DNA from: Pseudaquabacterium terrae
GTDB lineage: Bacteria > Pseudomonadota > Gammaproteobacteria > Burkholderiales > Burkholderiaceae_C
Direction: 5' to 3'
NCBI RefSeq assembly: GCF_013266755.1
Contig: NZ_JABRWJ010000003.1
Coordinates: forward strand, 310,001-374,000
Length of the DNA stretch: 64,000 nucleotides
Shown: positions 1 to 8,059 of the stretch, one piece after another
Numbering within the stretch: the stretch's first letter is position 1
Layout: the number at the start of each line of letters is the position of its first letter
The notes under the pieces: model-generated
Told to the model about the DNA's origin: nothing
The model's input: the letters and a program-made list of their open reading frames with translations, nothing else
Database searches by the model: none
Made by a program: the position numbers and the translations under genes

Positions 1-1758
1 GCGCGCAGCAGCGACACGCTGCTGGTGCCGGTCACCGGCACCGCGCCGCCACCGCCGCCGGTCACCGTGGCTGTCGCACCGACCAGCGTGACGCTGGCGC
101 CGCTGGCCACGCAGACCTTCACGGCCAATGTGAGCGGCAGCAGCAACACCGCCGTCAGCTGGTCGGTCAACGGCATCGCCGGCGGCAATGCGACCTTCGG
201 CACGGTCAGCGCGGCCGGTCTCTACACCGCGCCGGCTGTGGTGCCGTCGCCGGCTGCGGTGACGGTGCGAGCCACCTCGGCCGCCAGCGCCAGCGCCTTT
301 GCCCAGGCCACCGTGACCGTCGTCGCCGGCAGCGGCGGCGGCACGGCAGACCTCGCTGCCGCGCGGCTGCTGGAGCAGGCCGCCTTCGGCCCGTCGCCGG
401 CCGCGCTGGCGCGCGTCAAGCAGATCGGCGTCGACGCCTGGCTGAACGAGCAGTTCGCGATGCCCGAGACGGCGATTCCCGTTCCCGCCAGCGACAACCG
501 GGCCGCGCAGTCGCATTACCTGAACCGGCTGTCCGCGGCACCCGACCAATTGCGCCAGCGCGTGGCTTATGCGCTGTCGCAGGTCATCGTGGTGTCGATC
601 AACAAGAACAACTACCCGGACCAGATCGTCCCGTACCTGCAGATCCTGAGTCGCAATGCCTTCGGCAACTACCGCACGCTGCTCGGCGAGATCACGGTCA
701 GCCCGCAGATGGGCAAGTACCTCGACCTGGCGCGCAGCACCAAGCCCAGCGCCGGCGGCGCAGCGAACGAGAACTATGCGCGCGAGCTGCTGCAGCTGTT
801 CACGCTCGGCCTCGTGCGGCTGAATCCCGATGGCTCGGCGCAGATGGGCGGCAACGGCATGCCGCTGCCCACCTACACGCAGGACGAGGTCCAGCAGCTC
901 GCGCGGGCGCTGACCGGCTGGGTCTACGTCAACAACGAATGGGAGAACTTCTCCGGGCCGATGATCCCGCGCGAGGTCAACCATGACACGCAGGCGAAGA
1001 ACTTCCTCGGCTGCGGCCTGGCCGCCGGCCAGACGACGCAGCAAGACACCCACGCCGCGCTCGACTGCATCTTCGCGCACCCCAACGTCGGCCCGTTCAT
1101 CGCCACGCGGCTGATCCGCAGCCTGGTAACGAGCAACCCGTCGCCGGCCTACGTGCAGCGCATCACCGGCGTCTTCAACAACAACGGCAGCGGCGTGCGC
1201 GGCGACCTGCGCGCCACCGTGCGCGCGATCCTGCTCGATGCCGAGGCGCGCAACGACGCCGCGCTGCCGACCAGCGGCCGGCTGAAGGATCCGATCTTCC
1301 ACATCCTGTCGATCGCGCGCGCGCTCGGTGGCTCGATCAGCGCGACCAACCAGCAGGCCTGGTCCTTCAGCCGCACGGGGCAGACGCCGCTCGCGCCGCC
1401 ATCGGTCTTCGGCTTCTATTCGCCGATGTTCCGCGTGCCGCAGTCCGCGCTGTACGGGCCCGAGTTCCAGATCTACTCGCCCACCGAGGCGGTGCTGCGC
1501 GGCAATTTCATCTGGCAGATCCTGTCGAATCCGGGCGGCGACTTCCCCGTGGACATCCAGCGCTTCGTCAACCTCGGCGGCAACGTCAACGGGCTGATCG
1601 ACGCCTGCGACCAGACCTTCCTCTACGGCCGCATGCCGGCGGCGATGAAGCAGAGCATCAGCGCCGCCGTCACGGCGCAGCAGGGTGACAACCGCACCAA
1701 GGCGCTGACCGCGCTGTACCTGACGCTGCTGTCCGGTCAGCACGCGATCCAATATTGA
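1..1758 (+). CDS. DUF1800 domain protein with Ig-like region, 5' end outside window
   Basis: The reading frame is open from base 1, so the gene starts upstream of the window. The visible part opens with a Thr/Ser/Ala-rich Ig-like (bacterial Big-type) segment of about 90 residues. A DUF1800 domain follows, shown by the motifs NYARELLQLFTLGL, LARALTGW, HDTQAKNFLG and SNPSPAYV. DUF1800 proteins are exported and of unknown function. They are very often encoded directly before a DUF1501 gene, as here: the TGA stop lies just upstream of the partner's ATG at 1770. The signal peptide is not visible because the N-terminus is cut off. Family assignment is secure; biochemical role is unknown. Confidence 0.9.
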   Translation, partial: ARSSDTLLVPVTGTAPPPPPVTVAVAPTSVTLAPLATQTFTANVSGSSNTAVSWSVNGIAGGNATFGTVSAAGLYTAPAVVPSPAAVTVRATSAASASAFAQATVTVVAGSGGGTADLAAARLLEQAAFGPSPAALARVKQIGVDAWLNEQFAMPETAIPVPASDNRAAQSHYLNRLSAAPDQLRQRVAYALSQVIVVSINKNNYPDQIVPYLQILSRNAFGNYRTLLGEITVSPQMGKYLDLARSTKPSAGGAANENYARELLQLFTLGLVRLNPDGSAQMGGNGMPLPTYTQDEVQQLARALTGWVYVNNEWENFSGPMIPREVNHDTQAKNFLGCGLAAGQTTQQDTHAALDCIFAHPNVGPFIATRLIRSLVTSNPSPAYVQRITGVFNNNGSGVRGDLRATVRAILLDAEARNDAALPTSGRLKDPIFHILSIARALGGSISATNQQAWSFSRTGQTPLAPPSVFGFYSPMFRVPQSALYGPEFQIYSPTEAVLRGNFIWQILSNPGGDFPVDIQRFVNLGGNVNGLIDACDQTFLYGRMPAAMKQSISAAVTAQQGDNRTKALTALYLTLLSGQHAIQY

Positions 1759-1769
1759 AGGGCGCCGCA

Positions 1770-3119
1770 ATGACGAACCATCACCACTTCCCGCAGCGCT
1801 CGCGCCGGCGCTTCCTGCTCGATGCCAGCGCGCTGCTCGGCGCGGCCAGCCTCGGCACTGCAGCGCACGCGCAGAGCCCCGGCTACAAGGCGCTGGTCTG
1901 CGTCTTCATGCTCGGCGGCAACGACGGCCACAACATGGTCGTGCCGCTGTCGACCGCCGCCAACAACGCCTACCGCGCGATCCGCGGCGGCCTCGCGCTG
2001 CCCGACGCCAATACGCAGCTGGCCACCGTCACCACGCCGGCCGGCGTGCCCTATGGCCTGAACAGCGGGCTCAATGCGATCGCGCCGCTGTGGGCGCAGG
2101 GCAAGCTGGCGGTGGTCGCCAACGTCGGCATGCTGGCGCGGCCGACGACGCGCGCGCAGTTCCTCGCCGGCTCGGTGCCGCTGCCGAGCAACCTGTTCTC
2201 GCACAGCGACCAGATCCAGCAGATGCAGACCGCGATCACCACCGGCGGCGGCACCGGCTGGGCCGGCCGCAGCGCCGATGCGATGAACGCAATGAACGGC
2301 ACCTCGCGCTTTCCGGCGTCGATCTCGATGGCCGGCTCGGCGCTGTTCTGCGCCGGCAACGTCGTGCAATCGGCGAGCCTGATCCCGGGCTTCGACTTGA
2401 GCGCCGACGGCATGAGCGCCTGGCCCGACAGCGCCGCCGCCGCCAAGCGCAACGCGCTGAACCAGCTCCTGACGATGGATTCGGGCCTGGCGCTGGTGCA
2501 GGCGGCGAACAAGGTGCGCCAGGACGCGATCTCGCTCAATCAGCTGCTCGCCGGCACCACCGGCGGCGCGGCGTTCGCCACGCCCTTCCCCGGCACCTCG
2601 CTCGGCCAGCAACTGCAGCAGGTGGCCCGGATCATCCGGCTGCGCGGCACCACGGGCATCAATCGGCAGGTGTTCTTCTGCTCGCTCGGCGGCTTCGACA
2701 CCCATTCGGCGCAGAGCTGGGCGCACTGGGACCTGCTGCGCGTCGTCGGCGAGGCGATGGCCGCCTTCCATGCCGCGACCGTCGAGATGGGCGTCGCCAA
2801 CGGCGTCACCACCTTCACCGAGAGCGACTTCGGCCGCACGCTGCAGCCCAGCGGCAGCGGCACCGACCACGGCTGGGGCAACCACCTGCTGGTTATGGGC
2901 GGCGCGGTGCGCGGCGGCGAGATGTACGGCAACTTTCCCATGCCGGCGCTCGGCGGCCCCGACGATGCCGGCAGCCGCGGCGTGTTGATCCCGACCACCT
3001 CGCTCGACCAGTTCGGCGCCACGCTGGCCAAGTGGTTCGGCGTCGGCCCGGCGGCGATGGCGCAGGTGTTCCCGAACCTCGGCTACTTCTCGAGCGCGGA
3101 CGTCGGCTTCATGAGCTGA
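1770..3119 (+). CDS. DUF1501 domain protein, Tat-exported
   Basis: The start is taken at ATG 1770, which has AAGGG about 8 bases upstream. An in-frame TTG at 1755 overlaps the previous stop but has no comparable ribosome-binding site. The N-terminus carries a twin-arginine signal (SRRRFLL, then an Ala-rich segment ending AHAQ), so the protein is probably exported folded. Family motifs are FMLGGNDGHNMVVPL near the N-terminus and SDFGRTLQPSGSGTDHGWG in the C-terminal third. DUF1501 belongs to the alkaline phosphatase/sulfatase fold, but its substrate is not known. Translational linkage to the DUF1800 gene suggests joint function. The last 37 bases are antisense to the end of the convergent penicillin-binding protein gene. 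Confidence 0.92.
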   Translation: MTNHHHFPQRSRRRFLLDASALLGAASLGTAAHAQSPGYKALVCVFMLGGNDGHNMVVPLSTAANNAYRAIRGGLALPDANTQLATVTTPAGVPYGLNSGLNAIAPLWAQGKLAVVANVGMLARPTTRAQFLAGSVPLPSNLFSHSDQIQQMQTAITTGGGTGWAGRSADAMNAMNGTSRFPASISMAGSALFCAGNVVQSASLIPGFDLSADGMSAWPDSAAAAKRNALNQLLTMDSGLALVQAANKVRQDAISLNQLLAGTTGGAAFATPFPGTSLGQQLQQVARIIRLRGTTGINRQVFFCSLGGFDTHSAQSWAHWDLLRVVGEAMAAFHAATVEMGVANGVTTFTESDFGRTLQPSGSGTDHGWGNHLLVMGGAVRGGEMYGNFPMPALGGPDDAGSRGVLIPTTSLDQFGATLAKWFGVGPAAMAQVFPNLGYFSSADVGFMS

Positions 3120-6100
3120 ATCGGGATCGGCAGCGCGCCGAGCTTCAGGCCGGCGCGCGGCGCGGCCAGCGGCATCAGCACCGGCGTCGCGCGCAGCCCC
3201 TGCGACGGCGCGCCGGCCATCACCAGCCCGCGCCCCTGCACCGGCGCCGGCAGCGGCGGTGGTTCAGCCGGGCAGGCCTGCTGGTGCAGCAGCGGCATCA
3301 GCTGCGGGCCCAGCGACTTCAGCAGCTGCACCGGCAGCGCGCTGGTGAAGCGGTAGCGCGCCGCTTCCGGGCCCTGCACGTACACCAGCACCGTGCCGTG
3401 GTAGCGCTCGCCGAGCGTGAAGGCGAAGGTCGCCGAGCGCTCGATCACGCGCTCGCCGAGCAACTGGCCACCGGCGCTGAAGCGCTGCGAGCGGTGGTCG
3501 CCGGTGCCGGTCTTGCCGGCCACCACCAGCGGCTGCCCGGTGCCATCGAGCAGCGCACCCTTCAGCCGCCGCGCGGTGCCGGATTCGACGACGCCGAGCA
3601 GCGCGCTACGTGCGGCCGCGGCGACCTGCGGCGACAACACCGCGCGCCCAGCCGCCGGATGGCGCTCGAGCCGCGTTTCGTACGGCGTGCCGCGGCCGAA
3701 GTGCAGCACCGGCAGCGTCTGCAGCGGCGGCCGGTGATCACCGGCATCGAGCAGCAGGCCCATCAGGTGGGCGAGCGCGGCCGGCCGGTCGCCGGCGGCG
3801 CCGATCGAGCTGGCGTACGAGGGCGTCAGCGTGTCGAAGGGATAACCCAAGCGCTGCCAGTCGCGCAGGATGTGCCCGAACGCATCACGCTCGAGGATCG
3901 TCGCGATGCGCTGGTCCTGGGCCCGCGAGTGGCGCGTGCGGAAGAGCCACGCATAGGCCTGCTGGCGCTCGGCGGCACTGGCCGCCAGGACCTCTGTCAG
4001 GCCGGCGTCCGGATGCTGCCGCAGGTAGTCATCGAGCCAGGCCTTGAGCGGGTGCACGCGCGGGGTCGGCGCGGCATCGTCGGGCGCCGACGCGGCGTCT
4101 GCGGGCGACTGCGCACTGCCGCGGTGCGCCCGATGCGCACGGTAGAAGCGCGCCAGGTACACCGATCCTTCATGGTCGGCAAAACGTGCCAGCAAGGCTT
4201 GCCGGCGCGCATCGGCCGGGTCGTTGAAGAGCTGGTCGACCTCGTTGCCGCCGCGGTGCACCTGGTGGCGCACGACGTCGCGCATCAGGCGGATGAAGAC
4301 GAGGTTCACCGAATGGTGGAAGGCCTCGCGCACGCTCATCACCCGGTGGTCGTGCTTCTCGCCGTCGAAGTTCTCGAACCGGTGCGCGCCGCCGCCGGTG
4401 AAGAAGGTCTCGCCCGGGTTGGCGGAATAGTGCCGCTCCAGCGCCGCGTCGAGCATCGGCTGCAGCGGCGCCGCGCCGCGCTGCGCCAGCAGGTACTCGC
4501 GCGTCCACAGCGCCAGCGGGTCGCGGCTGCTCGGTGACCACGCCTGCAGCTCGTCGGCCGGCCGCCAGGCCCATTGCGCATGCAGGCCGGCGATCGCCTC
4601 GAGGTAGCTGATCAGCGTGCGCAGCTTGGCGGTCGAGCCGAGGTCCAGCCGCAGGCCCTGGTTGACGTCGAAGGGCTGGTCGACGTTGTCGGCCTGCACG
4701 CGCAGGTGGTGGCTGCCGTCGTCGGCGCGCTCGATCAGCGTGACGCCGAAGACCAGCCGCGACGGATCGTCGTGCTCGCCGAGCAGGTGCTCGCCGACCA
4801 GGCCGGCGGCGCGCGCCGCGGCGGGATCCTTCAGCGCGGCGAGCGCCTGCGTGACCAGCCGCTGCGCGCGGCCGTCGAGCGTCGAGTCGACGTCCAGGTC
4901 GAGCCGCTCGAGCGCATAGGCCTCGGGCAGTCCGAGCAACCCGGCGAGCTGCGTGCGCAGCGTCATTGCCGCCTTGCGCTCGGCGAAGTCCGGCCGCGGC
5001 AGCGCCGGCGCGCGCGGCTGCAGGCGCAGCGGCTGGCGCAGCGCCGCATCGCGCAGCGCCGGCTCCACATAGCCGGCCTCGGCCATCAGCCGCACGTAGC
5101 TGTTGGCCTGCCCCTCGAGCACCTGGCCCTCGTCCTGCAGGTAGTGCATCGGCCGGCGCTGCGCGATCACCAGCGACAGCACCTGCTTGAAGGCCAGCGC
5201 ACGCGCGGCCTGCCAGGCGCCGGCATCGATGCCGCTCGGGCGGTGGCCGAGCAGCAGGCGGTCGACCTCGGCCGAATCGCGGCCGTACCAGGCCCACAGG
5301 CCGTCGCCGATGCCATGCACCTCGCCGAAGCCGGCGCGCGCGCCGAGCGGCACCGAGTTGATCCACTCGAGGGCAATCTGGCGCCGCCGCGCCAGCGTAT
5401 CGGGACCGTCGAGGTAACCGCGCAGCGACGCGGCCAGCATCTGGCGCAGCTTCTCGCTCGCCGAGCCGGTGCGGCCGCCCGGTGAGTGGCGGTACTTCTC
5501 GATCTGCGTCGCCAGCGTGCTGCCGCCGGCGGCCGAACGATCGGGCAGCGCGACGCGCTGCAGCTGCTCCAGCAGCGCCTTGCCCAGCCGCGGCGGGTCG
5601 AGCGCCGGGTTGCGGTTCGGCGCTTCGGGGTCCAGCAGCTGGCGGTCCTCGACGAACAGCAGCGACTGCAGCACCAGCGGCGGCACGTCGTCGAAGCCGG
5701 CGTAGATGCGCTGCGGCAGCCGCCGCTCCGACAGCGACTCGCCGCGGCAGTCGCGCAGCGTCAGGCCGGCCTGCAGCTTCTCGTGGTACGGCAGCGGCAA
5801 GCCGGCTTCGTGCAGCGCGATCAGCGTCGGCGACAGCCGCGCCTGCGACCGGACTTCGTAGCCGGCGGACTGCAGCCGATGGATCCATTGCGGCAGGTCG
5901 CGGTAGCCGAGGCGCTGGTCGTGCGGGCCGCCGGCCGGGAAGCGGATCTCGGCGCTCTGGCCATCGCCCAGGTTGTAACGCGCATCGCGGCCGATGCCGC
6001 CGAAGAGCGCCGCCTGCATGTGCGCGCCGCGCAGTTCGGCCACGACCAGCGCGAGCAGCAAACCTGCTGCCGCAATCCGGCTGCCAACGATCACCAAACG

Positions 6101-6148
6101 CCCAGTCAATGCCACGCGCGCCTCTGTCTTTCGAATCGAAAGTCGCAC
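3083..6148 (-). CDS. class A penicillin-binding protein (transglycosylase/transpeptidase)
   Basis: Bifunctional peptidoglycan synthase that polymerises lipid II and cross-links stem peptides at the inner membrane. One N-terminal transmembrane segment lies at about residues 16-39. The GT51 domain has Glu167 in VEDRQ and GGSTLATQIEK at 208-218. Transpeptidase motifs are SxxK (Ser505-Lys508), SVN (613-615) and KTG (879-881). The 260-residue spacing between SVN and KTG is long for class A enzymes and includes an Ala/Asp/Pro-rich insert near 680-700. At 1021 residues it is larger than typical PBP1 proteins. The start is uncertain: GTG 6148 has a poor ribosome-binding site, while GTG 6115, preceded by AGAGG, would shorten it by 11 residues. 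Its 3' end overlaps the DUF1501 gene. Confidence 0.9.
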   Translation of the reverse strand: MRLSIRKTEARVALTGRLVIVGSRIAAAGLLLALVVAELRGAHMQAALFGGIGRDARYNLGDGQSAEIRFPAGGPHDQRLGYRDLPQWIHRLQSAGYEVRSQARLSPTLIALHEAGLPLPYHEKLQAGLTLRDCRGESLSERRLPQRIYAGFDDVPPLVLQSLLFVEDRQLLDPEAPNRNPALDPPRLGKALLEQLQRVALPDRSAAGGSTLATQIEKYRHSPGGRTGSASEKLRQMLAASLRGYLDGPDTLARRRQIALEWINSVPLGARAGFGEVHGIGDGLWAWYGRDSAEVDRLLLGHRPSGIDAGAWQAARALAFKQVLSLVIAQRRPMHYLQDEGQVLEGQANSYVRLMAEAGYVEPALRDAALRQPLRLQPRAPALPRPDFAERKAAMTLRTQLAGLLGLPEAYALERLDLDVDSTLDGRAQRLVTQALAALKDPAAARAAGLVGEHLLGEHDDPSRLVFGVTLIERADDGSHHLRVQADNVDQPFDVNQGLRLDLGSTAKLRTLISYLEAIAGLHAQWAWRPADELQAWSPSSRDPLALWTREYLLAQRGAAPLQPMLDAALERHYSANPGETFFTGGGAHRFENFDGEKHDHRVMSVREAFHHSVNLVFIRLMRDVVRHQVHRGGNEVDQLFNDPADARRQALLARFADHEGSVYLARFYRAHRAHRGSAQSPADAASAPDDAAPTPRVHPLKAWLDDYLRQHPDAGLTEVLAASAAERQQAYAWLFRTRHSRAQDQRIATILERDAFGHILRDWQRLGYPFDTLTPSYASSIGAAGDRPAALAHLMGLLLDAGDHRPPLQTLPVLHFGRGTPYETRLERHPAAGRAVLSPQVAAAARSALLGVVESGTARRLKGALLDGTGQPLVVAGKTGTGDHRSQRFSAGGQLLGERVIERSATFAFTLGERYHGTVLVYVQGPEAARYRFTSALPVQLLKSLGPQLMPLLHQQACPAEPPPLPAPVQGRGLVMAGAPSQGLRATPVLMPLAAPRAGLKLGALPIPIQLMKPTSALEK
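6128..6142. repeat. perfect palindrome at the 5' end of the penicillin-binding protein gene
   Basis: CTTTCGA, one central base, then TCGAAAG: 7-base arms around a single base. If translation of the neighbouring gene starts at GTG 6115 this lies in its leader and could be an operator or part of one. If it starts at GTG 6148 the palindrome is coding. No regulator gene is adjacent. Confidence 0.45.
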
Positions 6149-6246
6149 CGCCCACAGCTCGCCGCATCATGCACTGCGGGACATGACCCTGCGGTGGCGA
6201 AGGTGCGGCATTTGACGCAAGAGCAATCAGCGCGCCAGCATCGCGC

Positions 6247-7023
6247 ATGGCCGCCGACGCACCCATCGCTGCACCAACAGGGGTCACTGCCAGCTTCCGC
6301 TTCTATGAGGAGCTGAACGATTTCCTGGCGCCGGAACGTCGGCGCACCAGCTTCGAGTGCCGCTGCGCGCAAGCAGCGACGACCAAGCACATGGTCGAGG
6401 CGCTCGGCGTGCCGCACACCGAGGTCGAGCTGCTGCTGGTCAACGGCGAATCGGTCGGCTTCGATCGCCAGCTGCAGCAGGGCGACCGCGTCGCGGTGTA
6501 TCCGAAGTTCGAGGCGCTGGACATCACGCCGCTGCTGCGGGTCAGGGAACGCCCGCTGCGCACGCTGCGCTTCGTCGCCGATGCGCACCTCGGCGGCCTG
6601 GCGCACGGCCTGCGGATGACCGGCTTCGACACGCTCTACGACAACCACTACCACGACGACGAGGTCGAGCGCCTGGCGCGCGACGAGCAGCGCATCGTGC
6701 TGACGCGCGACCGCGAGCTGCTGAAGCGACGCAACATCACGCACGGCTGCTACGTGCGGCCGCTGAAGCCGCGCCAGCAGCTGCAGCACGTGTTCGAGCG
6801 CCTCGACCTGGCGCGCTCGGCGCAGCCCTTCACCCGCTGCCTGCGCTGCAACGGGCTGCTGCGCCCGGCGCGCGCCGGCGAGATCGCGGCCGCGCCGGAC
6901 GACGTGCGACAGCGCCATCAGCGCTTCGCCGCCTGCGATGGCTGCGGCGGGCTGTTCTGGGAAGGATCGCACTGGCGCCGCATGCGCGCCGAGCTCGACG
7001 CGCTGCTGGGGCCAGACCGCTAG
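6247..7023 (+). CDS. Mut7-C RNase-domain protein with N-terminal ubiquitin-like domain
   Basis: 258 residues. An N-terminal beta-grasp (Ub-Mut7C) region covers about residues 15-95 and is followed by a Mut7-C PIN-like domain. Visible family features are FVADAHLGGLAHGLRMTGFD, the acidic DDEVERLA segment and VLTRDRELLKRR. Two CxxC pairs (CLRC and CDGC) form a probable zinc ribbon before the conserved ending GLFWEGSHWRRM. Mut7-C domains are predicted RNases related to the C-terminus of Caenorhabditis MUT-7; the bacterial substrate is unknown. The gene stands alone, divergent from the penicillin-binding protein gene across about 100 bases. Confidence 0.88.
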   Translation: MAADAPIAAPTGVTASFRFYEELNDFLAPERRRTSFECRCAQAATTKHMVEALGVPHTEVELLLVNGESVGFDRQLQQGDRVAVYPKFEALDITPLLRVRERPLRTLRFVADAHLGGLAHGLRMTGFDTLYDNHYHDDEVERLARDEQRIVLTRDRELLKRRNITHGCYVRPLKPRQQLQHVFERLDLARSAQPFTRCLRCNGLLRPARAGEIAAAPDDVRQRHQRFAACDGCGGLFWEGSHWRRMRAELDALLGPDR

Positions 7024-7030
7024 TCTGGAT

Positions 7031-7924
7031 CTAGACCGCGCGCCATTCCTTGGTGTCGATCTGCGGGAAGCAGACCTTGCACGGGCCGCCAGCCTTCAAG
7101 CCGCCGATGTAGGCCATGCCGGTGCCGTCGAGCCGGCCCTCGCGGATCTCGCCGCCGGGCAGCTCGACCTTGTAGGCCTGGTTCGGCACCGGCAGGTCCT
7201 GGTCGTCGATCAGCGTGATCTGGATCCAGTGGTCCGGATCCTTCGGCCCGCTCATCTGCGAAGGCGTCACCACCTCGGCGCTGCCGGCGCTTTCGAGGTT
7301 GAAACTGCGGTCGACGATGCGGATCAGCAGGATGCCGGTATTCGCCGGTTGGTCCCGCCGCCAGCGCGTCGGCACCAGCGGCACAGCCTCGTGAAGCGCC
7401 ATCGCTTCGTCGTGCGACAGGCCGGCCGAGGCGGCGATGCGCGCCAGCAGCGGCACCGCCTCGTCATGCGGCACGACCTGGTAGCGCTCGTCGCTGCTGC
7501 CGCGAAGGTGCGCCCATTCGCCCGCCTCGACGATGCGAAAACTGGCCGCTTCGAAATGAAAGCGGTGCGAGGTCACGCGCAGCCGGCGCAGCAGCTTCTG
7601 CGCTGCGCTCGGCTGCTGCACATCGGGCGGGCTCGCCTGGTCGTGCAGCCTGCCCGCGATGACGCGCAATTCGCCGGCGACGATCATCGCCGCCAGCTGC
7701 TCGACCACCTGCTCGTCGGTGGGGCGGCTCAGCTGCTGCGGATCCAGCACATCGAAGGCCAGCCGGCGCAGGTCGTGGCTGCGGAACTCACGCAGCCATT
7801 GCGCCGCCGTCGCGGCGTCGAAGGGCAGACCCGGCGCGGCCAGCGCGGCATGCGGACATTCGTGCCAGCGGCAGATCGTCCACACCTCGCCGGCGGACGC
7901 GACCTCGTGATGGAGCTCGACCAT
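7031..7924 (-). CDS. unknown protein with C-terminal domain resembling T6SS-associated tails
   Basis: The start is placed at ATG 7924 (297 residues); an upstream extension to 8020 is possible but reads as low-complexity non-family sequence. The N-terminal 200 residues match nothing I recognise. The last ~65 residues (starting DHWIQITLIDDQDLPVPNQA, followed by a beta-rich GxxREGRLDGTGMAYIGG and CxVCFPQID segment) resemble a small beta-domain common at the ends of type VI secretion Vgr/effector-associated proteins of betaproteobacteria. That resemblance is recalled, not computed. No secretion genes are nearby and there is no signal peptide. It could be an orphan secreted effector or a housekeeping protein that reuses the domain. 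Confidence 0.6.
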   Translation of the reverse strand: MVELHHEVASAGEVWTICRWHECPHAALAAPGLPFDAATAAQWLREFRSHDLRRLAFDVLDPQQLSRPTDEQVVEQLAAMIVAGELRVIAGRLHDQASPPDVQQPSAAQKLLRRLRVTSHRFHFEAASFRIVEAGEWAHLRGSSDERYQVVPHDEAVPLLARIAASAGLSHDEAMALHEAVPLVPTRWRRDQPANTGILLIRIVDRSFNLESAGSAEVVTPSQMSGPKDPDHWIQITLIDDQDLPVPNQAYKVELPGGEIREGRLDGTGMAYIGGLKAGGPCKVCFPQIDTKEWRAV

Positions 7925-8059
7925 GGCGTGGAATGTTGATCCCGTTCCGCCGGGCGCGCGACTGTCAAGTTCGGGAGGCGGCGCCCCGGTGAAACGCAAA
8001 CGCGACGCCAAGCGTGACATGCGGCACGCCGCGCGGCGTGCGGCGGCTGCGGGCGTGCG

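Noticed and set aside
2090..4537. 815-codon plus-strand frame across the DUF1501 and PBP genes
   Set aside because: It crosses two clear genes in another frame and has no family resemblance; G+C-driven shadow.
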